This document shows, piece by piece, positions 12,388-28,376 of a DNA stretch of 64,000 bases. The notes beneath the pieces were generated by a model that had not been told where the DNA came from, did not search any database, and saw only the letters and a program-made list of their open reading frames with translations. Position numbers and translations under genes: made by a program. The DNA is from Solenopsis invicta (lineage: Eukaryota > Arthropoda > Insecta > Hymenoptera > Formicidae), in assembly GCF_016802725.1 (NCBI RefSeq), contig NC_052664.1, positions 19,364,405 through 19,428,404 on the forward strand, written 5' to 3'. Numbering within the stretch: position 1 is the first letter of the stretch; each line of letters starts with the position of its first letter.

Positions 12388-12891
12388 CGTACACAGAAAT
12401 AAAGAACATTCTTGTTTTGAGAATATCCTTACTTTTTAAATGTTGAACATTGAAAAGAAATTACATAGCGTTAAACAGACATAATTTACACGCATAAAGA
12501 AATTTTGTATAGTTTCAGCAAGAAAAATATATTTTCATTATTTAAAAATATATTTTACTGAAATTTAAGATTATCAAATTTTGTAAGGAAGATTAAATTG
12601 TATATAAGCAAGATTATCATTATTTCATATATACGCGAGAATACAATTTTTTTTATACGGAAAAAATTAATATCAAATTAACAATCATATATATATATAA
12701 AAGCAAGAGTAGAAAAATTTTTTTAAAGAACTTGATAATGTTAAACAGACGTAATTCTTGTTTACATGAAGAAACAAGTTTCTTTATATAAGCAAGTTAT
12801 ATTTAAGATTATTAAAATCTTTCAAGAAGATTTTATATTCTTGCTTATGAAGACATTATTGTCGATTTGATAACTTTTTTCTGCGTATGTA
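12388..12891. mobile_element. Candidate MITE with short inverted ends
   Basis: Left end CGTACACAGAAATAAAG and right end CTTTTTTCTGCGTATG are inverted. The AT-rich interior holds two copies of TTAAACAGAC(A/G)TAAT (about 12472 and 12739). No coding capacity. Confidence 0.4.
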
Positions 12892-14744
12892 TGAAACAAT
12901 GATTGGAGAGAAAATATTACTTTGATACTAATATCTGATATTGTTTTTTCTATGTATCGTCTAAATTATTTCCGCATGAATTGAACGTAGAAGTATTAAA
13001 AATTCATCTTCCTTAATTTTTATCGTGAAATACCTGGTTTTCAAACGGGTTTCAATGATCATAAAACTTAATAAAATAATTATAGATGCTGAAAGTCCAT
13101 TAAGATACGAACAACTTGCTTCGATATAACGTATCGACGTCCGGTATCGACAAATAAACATTCGAAGGGACCAGTTCAAATAGCAACTGGAATGAAAAAT
13201 ATACGCAATAGTAAATACATGTGTATATACATCGTTATAACCTCTGTAGACACTTCCGTTATTTTTTCATTATATTAATCTTCCTATATATATATACATA
13301 TATCGCTTGACTTTTTTAACATTCTTATTAAATTAGGATTGCCTCGCGGTAAATAAACGTAGGAAGCATGCATCGATACACTTCGGAATCTATTGTCGAA
13401 ACCAGGCACTGTCTACGTTGCAATTTTGGAACTCGGAGCGAATGCATTCGTAGCACCGAGTACGCGCCGGCACCGAAGCAGATCGGTGAAAGCACATGGT
13501 ACCACGCATGTCGCGAGTTTCAAGTCGACGGATTTTGCAACGCGCTACCGATCCGTATGTCGAGATAGAAACCACGGTTCCGCATCGTGACACCCGCGCC
13601 GCAATCTTCAAACTATCGCGCACAATTTTTTGTCACAATGTTTTGCAAAGAGGCCAATTCGTGCTCGTCGTTTGGACGCGTAGAGAGAACAGGGCCTGCG
13701 GCGCGTCACTCGGCAGATAACGTTATTAGAGATCGGACCCTCGGATGAAGAAATATCGGTTAATGGACAGTTAGCTTCGTTGGCGGCACGTTTGCGCAAT
13801 TAGAAAGATTGTTTGTAAGAGTCGGAGTTTGGTTTAACGCATCGACTAACGCGGCCTTCATCGGCGTCACTGAAATTCGTTCCATATGGAGTGCGAAACT
13901 CACTCAGCTCGTTTGGCGACTCTTTGCGAGCTTCGGGAACGTACCATTTATTTGAAAAATCATCATTGAAATATTAAGGCTCGAGTTACGAAAAGTCGCG
14001 TTAATCGAAGCGTTTTAATTTTAGCTTCGCTAGTTAACACGCGGCGTTCACGTTCGACGCGGAAAAGTTCGGAGAATGAAGTAGTTTATTTTCTCGTCGA
14101 GGCGCTTGTTCTCGATGTAGCCACTGTATGACTAACCAGGAATGTTGCACATCGTCTTTTGTATACTCGCGTTTATTTACCCGCGGGATAATTGTGCGTA
14201 GAGTGGAGCGCGCTATGCCTGCCAGCCAGGAAGATCCTAGAAAGTGTTCGAATTGATAAAAAGCCGTACTTTCTACGCGTCTGCGTTGCGGTATTATGAC
14301 TTTTTTTTCGATTCGTTACCGTTGCAGCGCGGACATTCAGCGAATTCCGGTCGACCTTTCGTCGACCTTTCTTTCATTTGTTGCCCACGTGTGTCTAAAC
14401 AGATGTATGTGCGTCTTCTTAACATCTTTATTAATGATCAGTTTCGATAATGCCTGCTGAATCGATAAGTTATTATTAATGATTTGATGGCTTTTATGAA
14501 AGATTTATTTTCCAACTGTTTCACGTCCTTATTCAATGAAATGTCGGGATTACGTATCGCAAAGCTACGGATTTTTCAAGAATCTGTTTTCAAATTCTCT
14601 GCTTTCTCTTTGTGAAAGATCTCGGATTTTTTAGAACGATTTGAATACATCGAAAAAAAGAGTTTGGCGCCAATAAAGTTTTGGTGAATTAATTTCTATT
14701 AAATGCTTGATCAATATAAACAAATATTTAGTATTATAATTACA

Positions 14745-14830
14745 TTAACCCTCTATGGTCCATTTTTCTTGCTGTTTTCTTAGTCCTACCGGGCGTCACT
14801 GACGCTTGATAGTGTTTTTAAAAGAATTTT
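14745..14830 (+). mobile_element. piggyBac-like terminal fragment
   Basis: A TTAA (14745-14748) is followed directly by CCCTCTATGGTCC and, 40 bases in, by a perfect small palindrome GCGTCACTGACGC. TTAA followed by a CCC-start terminus is typical of piggyBac-type ends. No matching right end is seen. Confidence 0.3.
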
Positions 14831-15104
14831 TGGTCTCTAAAAAATCCAAAAAAAATTCTAGAATATAATTTTACAATTGTTTGATACGTTTGAAATGTTT
14901 GCCACTTTTTTGTACTCGTCAAAATTTTAAGCAGAATAATTCAAAACTGAAAATTTTAGGTCTTTAAATTTGGGCTACGGAGAATTAATAGTAATCAAAC
15001 ATAACAGTCACCATTTGTTTACTAAATGGCTACCAAACAGTTACTAAATATTTGATTATATTAATCAAACATTCAATTGAAATTATTTAAAACTTAGTAA
15101 CTAT

Positions 15105-15203
15105 GGTTGTGTTCCAAAATTTACTGTAAGTACTGAAAATCTATAGTTTACGTTACGTATACTATAGTTTTTCAGTACTGGCAGTGAATTTCGGAACGCA
15201 GCC
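15105..15203. mobile_element. 99-bp hairpin MITE
   Basis: The element is almost entirely two 46-base inverted arms: GGTTGTGTTCCAAAATTTAC on the left and, reverse-complemented, GGCTGCGTTCCGAAATTCAC on the right. Possible TAT duplication on each flank. Confidence 0.75.
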
Positions 15204-16234
15204 TATATACAGGCTTGATTATTATTAACAAACTTTTTTTTTCGGTACAAGCACAGTGCATCGTGCGACGTTTGTGCAGACGAACTAAGTATTGATGCGA
15301 ATTCTTATTTCTGGAAAGGAAGTTCCAATTTCGCGTCTTATCTAGGCATTAGAGCGGCGCGATTGACCTTCCAGACTGATGCGCGATTTCCGGTCGCTCG
15401 GTTTCGCAACTCGATTCCCGCGTTCTTTTTTTTCGCGGCGCGATACCAAAACGTTATATAACCAATTATAATACCGCGCGTAAAACCGAGTTCTGACATG
15501 CATATTAAAAGATATGACATACTCTCTCTCTCTCTCTCCGATTTCCTTATCGCGATATTTGACAGATGCAGCTGATAACGGACACGCGTTATTCGAGCGT
15601 GTTCTTCTTGTGTCGAGCAATCGTCGTTGACATTACAACTCAGAGTTATGCGCGTGACATTCGTGTCACGAGTGCTCGAGATTGCGACGCGAAAAGTGAT
15701 ATCATCCATCATTATCAACTTGCGCTCCCAAAAATAATGAGGATACCGGAAGTACTCGCCTCTCGATTTACTCGTCTCGCTTTTTGCGCGAACCGTTTAA
15801 CTTTCCTCGCGTTTGATTTTGTAATAAACAATTTTACTGAAATACAGGCATGAAAATAATTATGTTGAATCATTTAAAAAAGTTATATCGAGTATTTACT
15901 TGGTTGCTGGAATGTCAAATGCAGCAACAATTTGCAACTATTTGCAGCAACAATTATCGTGCTTACGCATTCTACATAATTATTTTGATAGCCCAACATA
16001 AAATTATTTTCTGTATCCAGCTAAATTTTTGCTGCAGTAAAATTATTCTTTCCGCATATATGTACGTACCTACTCATTCGAGTCACGTTTACTGTTAATT
16101 AGCTTCACTTATTATGACGTGTCTTCATATCACGATACAATTATCGGGAAAACACTTTAAAATAATAAGTAGAGAGTATACGTAAAATAGTTTATTGTAT
16201 CATTTTACTTTAAGATAATACAATGTACTATTAT

Positions 16235-16461
16235 TGAGAGAAAAAATTCCTAAATTGTAATATTTATTCGAATAGTTCTAATAAAATATTTACTTACGGT
16301 ACAAATATTTACTCTATAAGACAATATTATATTTAAATTAAATTAGTGATTCTTGTATTAAATAAATTTATATTTACATTTAGTAAATACGAGTATATAT
16401 ATTTCATTAGTACTATTCGAATAAACATTTATTAAAATTTAGTCATTTTTTTCTCTGTGTA
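16235..16461. mobile_element. MITE with about 48-base inverted ends
   Basis: The left arm contains TATTTATTCGAATAGTTCTA. The right arm contains TAGTACTATTCGAATAAACA in inverse orientation. Outer ends are GAGAGAAAAAA and TTTTTTCTCTG. Confidence 0.65.
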
Positions 16462-16968
16462 TTGTTCTGTACAATGCCTATATATTTAAAATAAATTAGT
16501 TATTATTATTAGTGATAAATTAGTTATTAAATCCGTTTTAAAATAAAATTACAACAAAGTGATAGTAATTCTACTTTACTCTTACCTTTAAGTGTTTATA
16601 CTTAAGACTGAAAATGTGGTAAAATTGTGTGGTGGAATAGTATTAACCAAAATAATCTTAAATACACTCACCGATGATAATAATGGTCCGCACACATAAG
16701 ATCTTGAGAGTTTTATCCTGCAAATTAAAAGCATACTATTAATGGAAATGCAATCATTGGCAAAGGTTTTCATTTATAATCAAGTCTTTTCTAAAAAGTT
16801 ACAATATTTGATGAATTTGTAGCATAAAATAAACTTTTAATATCCTGTATTCAATTTTGTGAGTGTCTCTAATAATTAATTAGAATTTTTTTTAGATAAT
16901 ATGTTGCGCATGCGTTCGATGTTGGAGAAATTAGAGACGCCGCTGATTCAGGTTCTCGCGTTTTGCAG

Positions 16969-17033
16969 GTGAAGCCCCAGGCATGGCCAGCAGATGACTG
17001 TTAGCCGAGCCGGTGCTCGTACTCGACTCTAAT
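16969..17033 (+). other. PI4KB: 5' UTR portion of the PI4KB start exon
   Basis: A splice acceptor (TTTTGCAG, ending at 16968) precedes this stretch. It contains an in-frame TGA at 16995 before the ATG at 17034, so it is untranslated leader. The presence of the acceptor means at least one upstream non-coding exon exists. Confidence 0.7.
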
Positions 17034-22266
<5,233 letters not shown>

Positions 22267-22620
22267 TATCAAGATTAACGATCTTCTCTGTCTATCGCGC
22301 GTTTTGTTTAAAACTTTTGCGAGGTCAAAGGAAAAGACATCAATCCGATATATGTTGTGGGTGTTTCTTCCACAATTTTTACATACATTTAATAACTCCG
22401 TTGACCAATCCGGCGGTCGCCAACAAGCATACATTCAAGCCAATTTACCGCGTCTGAGAAATCTATTCCGTACTATGAGTTGCGTTAAAAATGCAATAAC
22501 GTAAATAGACATGATTTATCTCCTCAATTTGGTGAATGTATTTGCTTTAATTGTGCTATATTTTGAGAAACGGCTTCTATTAGTTTCGATATGTAAATAA
22601 AGAATTGTAATTGCATATAA
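22267..22620 (+). terminator. PI4KB: PI4KB 3' UTR with candidate polyadenylation signal
   Basis: The sequence after the TAA at 22264-22266 is AT-rich and non-coding. The first canonical AATAAA hexamer is at 22596-22601, giving a 3' UTR of roughly 350 bases. A further AATAAA lies near 23445, so a longer isoform is possible. Confidence 0.5.
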
Positions 22621-24979
22621 CAATTGCACGATAGCGGGGAAAAAGACGGAAAGTTCTTTCTGGGCATGAGAGTTAAAATTTGGTTGCAACGCTGTTTTCT
22701 AGCATTCCACAAGCACAAATGACGTTTTAGAGTGGAAAAACCGCTTTCCTCTTGAATATGTAGATAGCCTCGATCAGGCTAACGTATAGAATTCGGGTAG
22801 ATTGCCATTCTTTGAGTTCAACGTTATTCCTTACTTTTGTGATGGGTAAGAACGATATGAAATATTTTTAGCAGAATTCAAAGCGATCTCGATGTTTGAT
22901 AAATTAAGAAACTTTGACGAGATGAATGGAATATATCAATATCTTAAGAGAACATGACTTACTTAGTTGAAGAGTGTGAGCGCTTCGTTGAAAGTTAAAA
23001 ATATTTATCGTCGTTTGAGAAATTAGATAATGAAAGAAGGAAATGATCTATGAGAATTTTGGTATCCACAGTTGATTACATATATCCACTATATATATAT
23101 AACGTTTTTTGTTCGATACATTAAGACTGCTGTTGTTTACGTATGCCTCGATTGACAAGTTGCAAATTAGCTATCGCCGCAGCGCAGACGTGACGTCATT
23201 GACTGAGCGCGTTGGACTGCTAAATCGAGTGTAGCTTATATAAACAGCGTAATTTGTTGAAGGTGCCTTATTTGTGTAGAGAAACGTGGAGACGATCAAA
23301 CCTAGACACAGTGAAGTGATGTGTTAACGTGGCAATCTTAGCGTGGAGCTGATTGAGCGTAAAGCGGACAATCTGTAATTTGTACATAGCAAAAAAAAAG
23401 AATGAAGGGAAAACATTGCTTAGACTTTCGTAGATAATTCGCGGCAATAAAACGTAGAGCCTACTAAGCGGTAGGACGAAATCGGCGAATCTCCATCCCT
23501 GGGGGATTTTAACGCAATTCTGGCAAGTGCGCGAGAAGGCTACGTACAAAATATAGGCTCGGATATTAGCGGGAGGCGAATACTCAAAATATTTCCTATT
23601 TCGTAGATTAGTACTCTTCGATAAATACATCTAATTGTACACGCGGTATGAATTTAAGGACTAAGCATTATACTATAGCGAGTCTTAAGGATCACATTTG
23701 AAAGTTTTTACATGTTCTTATATTACGTAAACATTCATTCCCCCTTCCCTCTCCCTTCCCTTTCCATAGCTGTGAATGCGAGGAGCGTCGTAGTTGCGTA
23801 TGGAGGATAATTATTTAATCGTAATTCCTCGCGAGTGACGTTTTACGTACATATGTCCGTTTAAGTAAATTATATAGATATATATATAGATAAACTACAA
23901 AGAGATATTGTACATATATATAAAATGACAAATTTTATCACCTTATTATGCTATATCAGTTAAGAATTTAATCGAGGATGAATGTTCGAAGCAAAATCAA
24001 AGTTATGGCTGGAGCCAGCCCGGAGTACTAGAGAGACCTGGGCCCTCTGACTTCCAAGTGTCTTATGTCTTTCTCTCTTGCTCCCTGTCTCTTCTTCTCT
24101 TATCATAACCGTCTCATGATAGACAGGCAGACCAGAAATCAGATAAGATTATAGGATGATTAAGAATGCGAAACTAAATCCGTCAATACTCCGATACATT
24201 GGTTCTCTTTTATTTTCGATTTCGGCAAACTCTCGTGAAAATTATATATTATATGTGTAATTAATATGAGGGATTTTAACATTCTCATTTTTTATGTTAT
24301 GCTGTGTAAGAATAATTGCGAAGAAATATGCGAAGGGGGTTTCAACTTTCTCACCCCTGATCGATTAAACGTGCCCGCGAACTTACTTCCTGTTCTGTCG
24401 ACACGTGAAATGTCAAGATCTCTGATTTGCCTTGATCTTTCACCTCATTACAAGCTATTGATAATATCCATCATTGAATAAATACGAATGCGATAAAACA
24501 AAGAGAATTTATTTAGCACCCAACTGTCATTTTGCATAAATTTGTGTAATCGCATATCAATAATTATGATGTAGCGATTGTTTAATGATTCATCAAATTA
24601 TATAATATATAATACATGTACATATATTATGTATATATATTATATATAATATATATATTGTATAATATATTTATAATATATATTATACAATACATTAAAA
24701 TTATATGTTATACATATAATGTAACAAAAACGTTATTGCCTAAAATGTTTGGTATTAATTTACCATTGTTCCGTAAGTTCAAACCTAACGATACATAAAT
24801 ACAATTGTTGCTACAAGATATCATTATGGTATCAGTCACAATAAAATTGTAAATTAAAATTTTTACACATTTACATACATACCTGATATACGCCTACAAA
24901 GACAGTAAAAATAAAGCAATAAGTATATTATAAGTATCACAATAAGTCTTAAGTTAATGGAGATCATGGAAATACAGCC
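22621..24979. other. Intergenic region between convergent PI4KB and ST7
   Basis: No gene is recognised. A moderately GC-rich patch (23150-23640) contains the promoter-like motifs and a 120-codon minus-strand frame without recognisable homology. The stretch 24600-24720 is a low-complexity TA-rich tract. The ST7 3' UTR should extend leftwards from 24979; a minus-strand AATAAA (TTTATT on +) lies at 24508-24513 as one candidate signal. Confidence 0.6.
23191..23270 (+). promoter_or_regulatory. CRE plus TATA promoter-like motif pair
   Basis: A perfect palindromic CRE, TGACGTCA, at 23191-23198 is followed by TATATAAA at 23237-23244. The stretch between is GC-richer than its surroundings. This is the layout of a compact TATA promoter that would start near 23268 on the + strand. 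No recognisable gene follows. It may be chance, or lie within a long PI4KB 3' UTR. Confidence 0.25.
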
Positions 24980-26795
24980 TTATATTCTAGAGAGCTGTTG
25001 CAATAAGTTAGAGGGCAAAATAGCTAGCTTGTCAAGAAGATAGTAAAATGGATGGGAGAACCAGGCGAGCATCGAACGGGCAACTACGCCCATGGTGTCT
25101 GGATACTGATGAGTCAATAAAGCCAACAGTGCGGTGAATGAGCATAGACCGGCGGTGAAGAGGATGAAGAAGGGCAATTCCTTCTTCGGATAGACACTGA
25201 CGTCGTGGAACGATGGCAGAAGTTCCCGATCGGCGCATTCGGTACACGTCGGATATGGGTAGAACAGATGCCCACGCTCGAGTGGATAGGGCAACATCCT
25301 GAACGTGCCCTCCCACGTACAGTGGAGTAAATTCAGGGCACCCTCTATCTGTTTCCAGTGTGCCAGATGGAAGAACGCGTAGGCAATCGCCTCAGAGTCG
25401 CCACGTTTCAGCACGTGTTCGGGAGGAAGGATGAGCGGTTTCATTTCCAAGAGATACTTGGGTACATGGGGATTAAATTCTACCGCTCGATGGATCGCTT
25501 CCACCGCCGACATCTCGGCGGTGGTTAGACCGCGTTTGCTAGCAATGTCAGGCGAGAACTTGTCCGCTACCAGCCGTGCTTTTAGCAGCGCCGCCGTGTA
25601 GCAGATGGTCGCTGATTTCGGCAGGCTGATGTCGTCGTACTTTGCCAGTACGGCCTGTACGTCCGCGTATGCTTGCATCTCCAATAAAGTCTCGATCAAG
25701 TTCTCGTGAATATTCAATACATTCATGATCGGGGGTACCTCCTTTGTGAGATCGCGAAACATCTTCACCGCCTCTTTAAGCTTCCCTAATTTCCTCGCAC
25801 ACATCGCTAGTCTTCTTTTAATATATATTAATACATTTGTATCTCTTCTGTGTATTGCCTCGGCTATCGAGCCCTGGTGTTGGGTATTCTGTGACTTTCT
25901 GTAATTGTTCTCAGCCACTTTCAGAGCTTGTTTCAGAATCTTCTCTGCCTCAACGATAGTAGTGGCTTCTTCCTCAGCAAGAAGAATATAAGCTGGTGCA
26001 CAATCAGGATTACGATCAAGAGCGCTATGCGCAGCTTGTATTCTCACTACTGGATTGCGCTCTCTCCAAGCTGTTTGCATGATCTCATACTCTGCTTTAC
26101 CTGTAAAAGAAGAAATTATCGACTTTACTTTCTTAAAGCATTTAATATCTTAAGAACAAAAAAAGATAGACTTAATCTCTCTAATTAATAAAACATTTCT
26201 AATTTACTAATTCACAAAGGCTATCTAAATTTTTTGTACAGTAATGTCATAAATACAAGACATTTATGGAATAAATTATACGTAATAAGTTATAAAAAAC
26301 TGAACAAAGCATCAGGTATTTCTAAGTTAATTTTTTTTTAGAAAAAATAAAAATTTGAATCTTACCAGTGTCTCCTTCACAGGTAAAGAAAGTCTGATGA
26401 TCCTGTGCAGATAAATTCATGTCGTAGTATGTGAGAGGCTCTTTGTTGGTAGCCCAGTAAAACCTCTGATACTCTGCGCCTCTGAAAAGATTAATTGGAT
26501 TGCGCCAGACTTTACATTCGGGCACGTTCTGATGACTCGAAGAGCCTCCAGAGCCACTGAGGCTCGTACCATTGCCATCATTATTGCTGTCACCGCCGCC
26601 GATCCAGGGCGAGATGTGGTTCAGTGATACTTGTTCGATAAACGAGGTGCCATACTTCCTAAAGTACCACCACTCGAAGATGAGGATTAGACCAGAGATG
26701 AGAGACGAAGTACCGGTGAGGGCGACGTAGAACTTTGGGGTTAGGGTATTCAGGAGCAATGTCGAGTCCCACATGCTGGTGAATAGCAGTGCCAT
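24980..26795 (-). CDS. ST7: ST7 (suppressor of tumorigenicity 7) membrane protein, 2 coding exons, 516 aa
   Basis: This is a member of the conserved animal ST7 family of multi-pass membrane proteins. The molecular role is unsettled; the mammalian protein was described as a candidate tumour suppressor. Coding exons on the minus strand are 26795-26366 and 26100-24980, separated by a 265-base GT-AG intron (26365-26101) that splits a glycine codon. Total length is 1551 nt, or 516 residues plus stop. The start is firm because an in-frame TAA immediately precedes the ATG. A hydrophobic segment lies at about residues 22-46, followed by a Gly/Ser/Asn-rich linker (66-90), then the conserved [19 protein letters not shown] block (97-115). 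The central region (about 150-400) is helical and repeat-like ([25 protein letters not shown]), followed by [19 protein letters not shown] second hydrophobic helix spans about 453-472, with a further semi-hydrophobic stretch after it. Mammalian ST7 is about 550-585 aa, so this copy is slightly short but complete. Confidence 0.96.
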
Positions 26796-27360
26796 TTATG
26801 CTCACTCGAAAGAAACTACTCCACTCTGCTTGTTACGGTCTGGCGACAAGTCGTCGCTATTCTTGTCGTCACCGTCGTCGTGAAGCACCAGTGTTCACCG
26901 ATGTTTATTCACATTCGGATTACGATGGCTAACGCCAAGACACTACGTAAATCTTTCTATCGTGTCGTTATGTATCTGATCTCATCTGCGAACTAATCTC
27001 ATGTACCCAAATGACAAGTGCTGAACAATTCGACTATCCGACTTAGCACGCGTGCATCGCCACGCATCTCCCGTCCCTCCCGGCGCGTAGTAAATATTTT
27101 CGACCGATGCTGATGCGAGAGAGAAGCCTGAGAGTGGCCATGCCACGCTATTTAGCCGATAAGAGTTTTCGAGACGCCATCTCTACAACGTGAACATATA
27201 CTACAATATACAGGTTAGACTTCGGAAAGCACGCCACCCGCGACTGTTGGCATACCTGGCAAAGGAAGCGCCGAGAGAATGTCGACACAAATTTCAAATT
27301 TTTCCTATCCTAACGGCTTTCGCGCGACTGACTGATTCGTCGCACTGTACCTACCGATAA
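26796..27360 (-). promoter_or_regulatory. ST7: ST7 upstream / 5' UTR region
   Basis: This lies between the ST7 ATG and the palindrome. It is moderately GC-rich with no reading frame of note. On the minus strand a possible acceptor (CTTCCTTTGCCAG) falls near 27257. The ST7 leader could therefore be spliced from the left arm of the palindrome, or transcription could begin locally. I cannot decide between these from sequence. Confidence 0.35.
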
Positions 27361-27450
27361 TAATTTAGACGAACGCAATGAGGATGAGACGCGAATACCA
27401 AATTGTAGAGACGAATAAACAGTAGATACGAGTACACAAATTGACTCACC

Positions 27451-27910
27451 GTTCGCCGCTGGTCGCTCCGTCCAGCACCGTCTCGGCCGCGCCTCTCGAA
27501 CATTAGAAATCCAAGATCCTCCTCACGACGATCTTCCTCTCGATTTACACTTGGCACGAATGCGCGATACTTCGCCTTCGACACTCCTGGTATGTACAGA
27601 CTCACATGCATACTCACGCTCGTCGAAAACTCGAGATACAAGATACGGAGCAACGGAGAAGATACGAAACACGATTGAATGCAACACGACTTCGCACCAT
27701 GCATCATATCCGACACGACGCGGCGACGGATGTTGGTACGAACGCGCCCGACACTTCACATTTCATTTTCAACACTCTACGACCTACGACATTCTCGTAC
27801 GGGACGACGAGAATGCAAGTTGAAATGCGCCGCGACGCGTAGCGACGTCGCGTCGTCCTACCTACCGACCGTACTGCGTAGCACTGCGTAGCGCTGCGTA
27901 GAGGCGGCGC
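27451..27910 (-). promoter_or_regulatory. Putative divergent first exon, left arm (minus strand)
   Basis: On the minus strand this CpG-rich arm ends at a consensus donor GAACG|GTGAGT (exon edge 27451) and points towards ST7, whose ATG is 656 bases downstream. It could be the ST7 5' UTR exon. Support is the donor, the composition and the position. The TSS and acceptor are unproven. Confidence 0.35.
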
Positions 27911-27919
27911 GAGCCGCGC

Positions 27920-28376
27920 CTGCGCCGCAGCGCCGCCGCCGGCCGCCGCTACGCAGTGCTACGCAGTACCACGCAGTACGGTAACGGTCGGTTAGTCGGT
28001 AGGTCAGACAGGACTGTGCGACGTTGCTACGCGTCGCGGCGCATATTTCAACTCGCATCCTCGTCGTCCCGCACGAATTTCGAGAGTGCTGCGGAGTGCC
28101 GAAAATGAAGTGGAAGTCGGGCTTTCGTCAACACTCGTCGTGTCGGATTCGAGACATGGTGAAGTCGAGTCGCGTTCAATCGTGTTTCGTATCTTCTCCG
28201 TTGCCTCGTACCTCGAGTTTTCGACGCGGGTGAGTACCGAGAATGTCGTGAAATGAAGGGTCGTGCTGCGTGCGTTCGTGCAAAGTGCGAATCAAGATGA
28301 ATCGTCATGAGAAGAATCTTGGATCTACGAGAGCGGCGTTCGAGACGGAGTTGGGCAGAGCGACCAGCGGCGACCG
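27920..28376 (+). promoter_or_regulatory. Putative divergent first exon, right arm (plus strand)
   Basis: This is the mirror copy of the left arm. It ends at the same donor context, GACCG|GTGAGT (exon edge 28376), pointing away from ST7. A small exon-like segment with a good acceptor and donor lies at 29953-29997. No downstream coding sequence is recognised, so the transcript could be a long non-coding RNA or the leader of a distant gene. Confidence 0.3.

Larger units (their letters stand above)
7660..16968 (+). other. Probable first intron of PI4KB, repeat-rich
   Basis: The proposed intron begins GTGAGT and ends TTTTGCAG. Just inside the donor is a run of GCGTC and CACGC short repeats (about 7706-7785), then a CpG-rich tail to about 8100. 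The rest is AT-rich and packed with repeats listed separately (8.3-8.9, 9.78, 9.91, 11.48, 12.39, 15.1 and 16.2 kb). Moderately GC-rich patches at 11.8-12.2 kb and 13.35-14.4 kb contain only short, unrecognised reading frames. The intron assignment depends on the unproven first exon. Confidence 0.45.
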
